This document shows, piece after piece, positions 23,039-27,054 of a stretch of 27,054 nucleotides of DNA. The notes under the pieces were generated by a model. The model was not told the origin of the DNA. It saw nothing but the letters and a program-made list of their open reading frames with translations, and did not search any database. Position 1 is the first letter of the stretch. Every line of letters begins with the position of its first letter. The position numbers and the translations under genes were made by a program. Source of the DNA: Avimuribaculum sp964395975 (GTDB lineage Bacteria; Bacteroidota; Bacteroidia; Bacteroidales; Muribaculaceae); the NCBI GenBank assembly GCA_964395975.1, contig CAYNBZ010000031.1, positions 1 to 27,054 on the forward strand, read 5' to 3'.

Positions 23039-23290
23039 TTATTTTGCAGAGGGCTTTGTATTGGCAAGGTTTTTCTTTTTTGTACGCTGTTTCACAGTGT
23101 CGATCTTGGCAGAATCTATGGCTTCGCGAAATTTGGCAAGCTCAATGGCGCGTTGCTCTGTGTGTTCGGGCAAATGCGTACTTCGCGACAATGCAATTCG
23201 TAGGGCAGAGATGGCCGCTATCAATATTATAAGTATTATTGCAGCAGTGCGCTGAGGTTTGGACATTTTAAACCATTCTCCCAGATTCAT
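23039..23290 (-). CDS. Small one-helix membrane protein of unknown function
   Basis: An 83-residue protein that I cannot assign. A short basic lead (MNLGEWFKMSKPQRTA) is followed by one membrane helix at about 17-33 (AIILIILIAAISALRIAL) and a charged, probably periplasmic, tail with many Lys, Arg and Glu. The 'SKPQRTAAIILIILI' lead recalls the anchor of Bacteroidota helix-hairpin-helix (ComEA-like) membrane proteins, but no helix-hairpin-helix follows in this or another frame, so the likeness may be accidental. It starts 1 base after the stop of the NSS transporter and is very probably cotranscribed with it, perhaps as a transporter accessory; that is inference. Confidence 0.75.
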   Translation of the reverse strand: MNLGEWFKMSKPQRTAAIILIILIAAISALRIALSRSTHLPEHTEQRAIELAKFREAIDSAKIDTVKQRTKKKNLANTKPSAK

Positions 23291-23291
23291 G

Positions 23292-24677
23292 TTATAACAG
23301 CGAAATTATATATGATATAAGTATAGATGCTATTAAAATGGGGCAAACCCACTTAATCAGGAATGAGATTGCAGGAGCCATGCGTGATTGGAATGAACCA
23401 TAGTTGGTCAATTGGTTCTTTATGAAGTCTTTCTTTAATACCCAACCGATGTATATGCAAATACAGAATGCGCTGACAGGTAGCAGCACGTTGGTTGTGA
23501 ACGAATCAAGGAAATCGAATACCGTCATTCCTGCAATTTTGAGCCATGGTGCTGCTCCGAGTGACAGCGAGCAGATGGCACTTGTGGCGAAAATAGGCAG
23601 TAGTACCACCAAGCAGGCAGTACGCCGCGAGGTGTTAAAGCGGTCGCGTACGAATGCTATCGAAACTTCGGCTATGGAAATGGTGGATGTGACTGCTGCA
23701 AGAAAAAGCAATGCAAAGAAAAGGACAGCCCAAAAACGAGGTGTATCCATGTAGTTGAATACTTCGGGTAATGTGATAAATACCAATGTAGTGCCTGACA
23801 GGCTGTCGGGATTGAGTACCACGTTAAAACTCATGACTGCGGGGAATATGATAAGTCCCATCATGAAAGCCACCAAAAAATTAAGCCCTGTTACTGTGAA
23901 TGACGTTTGTGTTAGTTTTATATCGCCAGGATAATATGATGAATATGTTACCAATATTCCCATGCCGAGGCTCATGGAGAAAAACGCTTGTCCGAGTGCA
24001 GCCATAATTACATCAATATTGATTTTGCTGAAATCGGGTTTTAGGAAAAATTCTATGCCTTCCTTGGTATTTGGGAGGGTCATAGCAACGCACACGAAAA
24101 CAATCAATATGACAAACAGCATGGGCATCATGATGTTAGACATGTTTTCTATTCCTTTTTTTACTCCTTTCAGCAATATGGCCAGATTTATTATAATCAC
24201 TATGTAGGTCCACAGTATTGGATTCAATCCGGTAGAAATCATTTCTGACATTTTTTCTTGATATAACGAACTGTCGGCTGTGGTGTTAGATGTACCTTCA
24301 AACAACCATCCTGTGGCCGACATGTAGATGTATTCGAGCGTCCATCCTGCCACAACCATGTAGTATGACAGAATGATATAAGAAGCTACAATCCCAATTA
24401 TACCCACTATCCACCACTTGCTGCGTGGAGTGAGATTCTTGAACACGCCTATCGAGTCGGAACGGCCTGCACGTCCGAGAGAAGTTTCGGCAAGCATTAC
24501 AGGAATACCCATCAACAGAATGCTTATAATATATACAAGCAAGAAAGCTGCTCCGCCATTTGATTGCGCGAGGCTTGGAAAACGCCACACATTGCCAAGT
24601 CCAACGGCCGACCCCACAGTGGCGGCAATAACACCTATTTTCGTGCTGAATGTGGAATTGTTGTCGTTTCGTGCCAT
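23292..24677 (-). CDS. Sodium-dependent neurotransmitter:sodium symporter (NSS/SNF) family transporter
   Basis: A 461-residue inner-membrane symporter with about 11-12 helices that takes up a small amino-acid-like solute with Na+. The LeuT-fold first helix is clear: GVIAATVGSAVGLGNVWRFP, with the unwound GLGNVWRFP segment that binds sodium and substrate, followed by NGGAAFLLVYIISILLMGIP and the conserved ETSLGRAGR. The sixth-helix region (AALGQAFFSMSLGMGILVTYSSY) is the second unwound substrate site. The length is usual for bacterial members, and 11 rather than 12 helices is common among them. The substrate cannot be told from sequence; tryptophan, leucine, alanine and tyrosine transporters all exist in the family. 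It is followed at once by the 83-residue gene and is divergent from glnS. Confidence 0.93.
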   Translation of the reverse strand: MARNDNNSTFSTKIGVIAATVGSAVGLGNVWRFPSLAQSNGGAAFLLVYIISILLMGIPVMLAETSLGRAGRSDSIGVFKNLTPRSKWWIVGIIGIVASYIILSYYMVVAGWTLEYIYMSATGWLFEGTSNTTADSSLYQEKMSEMISTGLNPILWTYIVIIINLAILLKGVKKGIENMSNIMMPMLFVILIVFVCVAMTLPNTKEGIEFFLKPDFSKINIDVIMAALGQAFFSMSLGMGILVTYSSYYPGDIKLTQTSFTVTGLNFLVAFMMGLIIFPAVMSFNVVLNPDSLSGTTLVFITLPEVFNYMDTPRFWAVLFFALLFLAAVTSTISIAEVSIAFVRDRFNTSRRTACLVVLLPIFATSAICSLSLGAAPWLKIAGMTVFDFLDSFTTNVLLPVSAFCICIYIGWVLKKDFIKNQLTNYGSFQSRMAPAISFLIKWVCPILIASILISYIISLL

Positions 24678-24703
24678 TTACATTTTTAAGATTAAAATTA
24701 ATA

Positions 24704-24711
24704 CAAAAGTA
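24704..24711 (-). promoter_or_regulatory. Probable promoter -7 box of the NSS transporter gene
   Basis: On the minus strand TACTTTTG fully matches the TAnnTTTG consensus, 26 bases before the ATG. No good TTTG lies at the ideal distance upstream; the nearest is CTTG at 16 bases, so the -33 element is weak. Confidence 0.45.
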
Positions 24712-24843
24712 ATAAATTTTTGTAATACAAGTATCGCAGGTTTTGACAAAGATTGGTAGGACAGAGGGTATCGTGCAATGATATATGTTTCGATTTTTTC
24801 ATGTTCAAGTCCATGTTTAAGTATAAAAAACAAATAAATTTGT

Positions 24844-24874
24844 TTTGTTCTGCACATAACTTACACTAACTTTG
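24844..24874 (+). promoter_or_regulatory. Promoter of glnS
   Basis: TTTG at 24844-24847, a 19-base spacer, and TAACTTTG at 24867-24874: a perfect match to the Bacteroidota TTTG-N19-TAnnTTTG promoter. Transcription would start about 45 bases before the ATG. A second -7-like match, TACTTTTG near 24913, lacks a spaced -33 box and is less likely. Confidence 0.75.
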
Positions 24875-24925
24875 TCCTTTGTTAATATAAATATAATTAT
24901 TGTTTGATAATTTTACTTTTGTCCC

Positions 24926-26635
24926 ATGGCAGAAAATTTAGACACAAATTCCGGCGAAAACCGCAAAGGATTGAATTTTGTAGAGCAAATCATTGCCGAT
25001 GACTTGAGTGCCGGTAAGAATGGCGGGCGCCTTAATACCAGATTCCCGCCCGAGCCGAATGGCTATCTGCACATTGGCCACGCGAAGGCAATCTGCATGG
25101 ACTTCGGAGTCGCTGAAAAATTTGGCGGCACATGTAATTTGCGTTTCGATGACACCAATCCCATCAAGGAAGATGTCGAATATGTTGAATCTATCAAAGA
25201 GGATATTAAATGGCTTGGCTATGATTGGGGTAATCGCGAATATTATGCGTCCGATTATTTTCCCCAACTTTTCGACCTTGCCATAAGAATGATAAAAGAG
25301 GGGAAGGCCTATGTTGATGATCAAACATCTGAGCAGATAGCCGAACAAAAAGGTTCTCCCACTACGCCGGGTATTAACAGCCCATATCGCAACCGTTCTG
25401 TCGAGGAAAATCTCGACTTGTTCATGCGCATGAATGCCGGCGAATTTGAGGAAGGTTCACGGGTGCTGCGTGCCAAAATCGACATGGCTTCATCAAATAT
25501 GCACTTCCGCGATCCAATCATGTATCGAATCATCAAGCATCCACACCATCGCACAGGTACCAAATGGAAAGTGTATCCAATGTATGATTTTGCGCATGGG
25601 CAGAGCGATTATTTCGAGGGCGTGACGCACTCAATATGTACTCTCGAGTTTGTACCTCATCATGCATTGTATGATTATTTTGTCGATTTGCTTGCCGATG
25701 ACAGTTATCGTCCGCGACAAATAGAGTTTAACCGCCTTAACCTCACTTATACGGTGATGAGCAAGCGCAAGTTGCTACAATTGGTCAAAGAAGGATTGGT
25801 ATCGGGATGGGACGACCCTCGGATGCCGACTATTTGTGGATTGCGCCGTCGGGGTTATACGCCAGAATCGATAAAGTCGTTTATTGATGCCATCGGATAC
25901 ACAAAGTATGAGGCACTCAATGATATTTCTCTGCTTGAACATAGCATACGGGAAGACCTCAACCGACGAGCCAATCGTGTAAGTGCGGTTATTGACCCTG
26001 TGAAAGTGATAATAACAAATTATCCAGAGGGTAAAACCGAAATGCTCACCATAGAGAATAATCCAGAGGATGCTCTTGCCGGAACACACGAAATGCCATT
26101 TTCGCGTGAGATATATATCGAGCGGGCCGACTTTATGGAAAATCCGCCTAAGAAATTTTTCCGCCTTGCTCCAGACCGTGAAGTGCGTTTGAAGGCCGGA
26201 TATATAATCAAATGTACCGGATTCAAGAGCGATGCCGAGGGCAATGTAGAAGAAATATATTGTGAGTATGATCCCGAGTCGAAAAGCGGAATGCCCGGTT
26301 CAATGCGCAAGGTAAAGGGCACGCTTCATTGGGTGTCGGTGGCACATTGCGTGGATGCCGAAGTCAGGCTTTACGATCGCTTGTTCAGCGTTGAAAATCC
26401 TGCCGAGGAGAAAGATCGTGATTTTCGTGAGTTGCTAAATCCCGATTCATTGAAGGTGGTAGAAAATGTGAAGATAGAGCCATTCCTTGCCGAAACGGCA
26501 AAGTCGGGAGATCATTATCAGTTCCAACGCATTGGTTATTTCACTGTCGATCCTGATACTACGGACGACAAAATAGTGTTCAATCGTACAATTTCCTTAA
26601 AGGACAGTTGGGCAAAAGAGCAAAACAAGCAGTAA
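24926..26635 (+). CDS. glnS: Glutaminyl-tRNA synthetase
   Basis: A 569-residue class I synthetase that charges tRNA(Gln) directly with glutamine. The catalytic Rossmann domain begins with RFPPEPNGYLHIGHAKAICM (HIGH at residues 49-52), continues with NLRFDDTNP, YPMYDFAHGQSDYFEGVTHSICTLEF, and the KMSKS-like loop VMSKRKL at 277-283. The C-terminal half is the anticodon-binding pair of beta barrels (from about residue 340). Length is slightly above E. coli GlnS (554). Direct charging is consistent with GlnS-bearing Bacteroidota, which then need no transamidation for Gln. It is a single-gene unit with its own promoter and terminator. Confidence 0.96.
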   Translation: MAENLDTNSGENRKGLNFVEQIIADDLSAGKNGGRLNTRFPPEPNGYLHIGHAKAICMDFGVAEKFGGTCNLRFDDTNPIKEDVEYVESIKEDIKWLGYDWGNREYYASDYFPQLFDLAIRMIKEGKAYVDDQTSEQIAEQKGSPTTPGINSPYRNRSVEENLDLFMRMNAGEFEEGSRVLRAKIDMASSNMHFRDPIMYRIIKHPHHRTGTKWKVYPMYDFAHGQSDYFEGVTHSICTLEFVPHHALYDYFVDLLADDSYRPRQIEFNRLNLTYTVMSKRKLLQLVKEGLVSGWDDPRMPTICGLRRRGYTPESIKSFIDAIGYTKYEALNDISLLEHSIREDLNRRANRVSAVIDPVKVIITNYPEGKTEMLTIENNPEDALAGTHEMPFSREIYIERADFMENPPKKFFRLAPDREVRLKAGYIIKCTGFKSDAEGNVEEIYCEYDPESKSGMPGSMRKVKGTLHWVSVAHCVDAEVRLYDRLFSVENPAEEKDRDFRELLNPDSLKVVENVKIEPFLAETAKSGDHYQFQRIGYFTVDPDTTDDKIVFNRTISLKDSWAKEQNKQ

Positions 26636-26698
26636 AAGCTTTCTTGTAGAGAATGAATTAAATAGGGATATTCAGTAAATGTCCTCAAAAAATAAGAT

Positions 26699-26743
26699 GG
26701 CATATAAAGATGATAGAGTATATCACTTTATATGCCGTTTTTT
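26699..26743 (+). terminator. Rho-independent terminator of glnS
   Basis: GGCATATAAAG (26699-26709) pairs perfectly with CTTTATATGCC (26726-26736), with further partial pairing in the loop, followed by G and six T. It lies about 60 bases after the glnS stop. Confidence 0.85.
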
Positions 26744-26828
26744 CTGATGATGGAAAGCCACTCAAGATAAGGTTTACGGTGTGAGACCGTTACTTTTTGA
26801 ATGGAATCAATGTCAATACCTAAAGATA

Positions 26829-26876
26829 CAAAAAAGCCAACTAATTCGCAACGCTTTGTGCATGAATTAGTTGGCT
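26829..26876 (-). terminator. Rho-independent terminator for a minus-strand gene right of the window
   Basis: Arms AGCCAACTAATTC (26835-26847) and GAATTAGTTGGCT (26864-26876) pair perfectly over 13 bases around a 16-base loop. On the minus strand the stem is followed by six T. No minus-strand gene in the visible part ends here, so the transcript it closes starts beyond 27054. Confidence 0.75.
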
Positions 26877-27054
26877 AATTTTATGGTATTTACGGAATGT
26901 CCCTTTTTTGGTAAACCAAAAGCACCTGATATCATATAATTTTCTCTTAACTGTTGGAATATTGTATCGTTACCTTGTGGCAGGGTTTAGAACTATTGTC
27001 ACCTGACTTCGTCACTCCAAAAATCACAATTTATTAAATAGCTAATACTTAAGT

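Larger units (their letters stand above)
26636..27054. other. Right-edge intergenic region with two facing terminators
   Basis: No convincing gene in about 420 bases. It holds the glnS terminator (26699-26743), a small perfect palindrome ACGGT-GTGAG-ACCGT near 26775, a second terminator facing left (26829-26876), and a short minus-strand frame at 26947-27027 beginning with GTG (26 residues, including VTKSGDNSSKPCHKVTI) that is too short to call. Confidence 0.5.

Noticed and set aside
24913..24920. TACTTTTG as a second glnS promoter
   Set aside because: No TTTG at 19-21 bases upstream, and it would leave only a few bases of leader before the ATG.

Overview
The window reads as ordinary chromosome from a member of the Bacteroidota, most likely order Bacteroidales (a gut Muribaculaceae-like or Prevotella-like lineage; the sequence alone does not fix the family). 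Evidence: several promoters of the Bacteroidota form TTTG-N19-TAnnTTTG, mostly no Shine-Dalgarno sequences, a SprA-type type IX secretion translocon next to ruvA, a tiny AURKAIP1/COX24-type basic protein, LytS/LytTR signalling, and an IS1182-like transposase of the kind common in this phylum. The DNA is moderately AT-rich.

Layout. (1) 1-681: the 3' end of an IS1182-family insertion sequence, closed by a strong hairpin. (2) 708-3258, minus strand: an HU-family DNA-binding protein, a 29-codon mS38/bS22-like ribosomal protein gene, a structured gene-free spacer, and ribonuclease E/G. Just past the RNase stop another frame stays open and can be reached only by a -1 shift at an A7 run. (3) 3775-10546, plus strand: one compact operon with its own promoter and terminator, encoding a TolC-like outer-membrane channel, a lipoprotein MacA-like adaptor, a MacB-type ATPase and permease on separate genes, a LytS-type histidine kinase and a LytTR response regulator. 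This is a complete tripartite efflux/export pump with its probable own regulatory pair. (4) 10828-20698, minus strand: folP, cdaA, ruvA and the very large sprA, probably one transcription unit from a promoter just upstream of folP. (5) 20787-22930, minus strand: two YtxH-type small membrane proteins, a two-helix holin_X protein and a small basic protein (an arrangement like E. coli yqjD-yqjE-yqjK) running with an ATGA overlap into prmA. (6) 23039-24677, minus strand: a sodium-dependent NSS-family transporter followed at once by a small one-helix protein. (7) 24844-26743, plus strand: glnS with a textbook promoter and terminator. (8) 26744-27054: no convincing gene; a strong terminator faces left and must serve a minus-strand gene to the right of the window.

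Most genes here are core or widely conserved. The best candidate for a coherent, little-described system is the six-gene efflux plus two-component operon. The most unusual small-scale signals are the 29-codon ribosomal-protein gene, the possible frameshift extension of RNase E/G, the inverted repeat before that gene, and a strong Shine-Dalgarno sequence in front of one YtxH gene in a phylum that rarely uses them. I found no CRISPR array, tRNA, rRNA or prophage.
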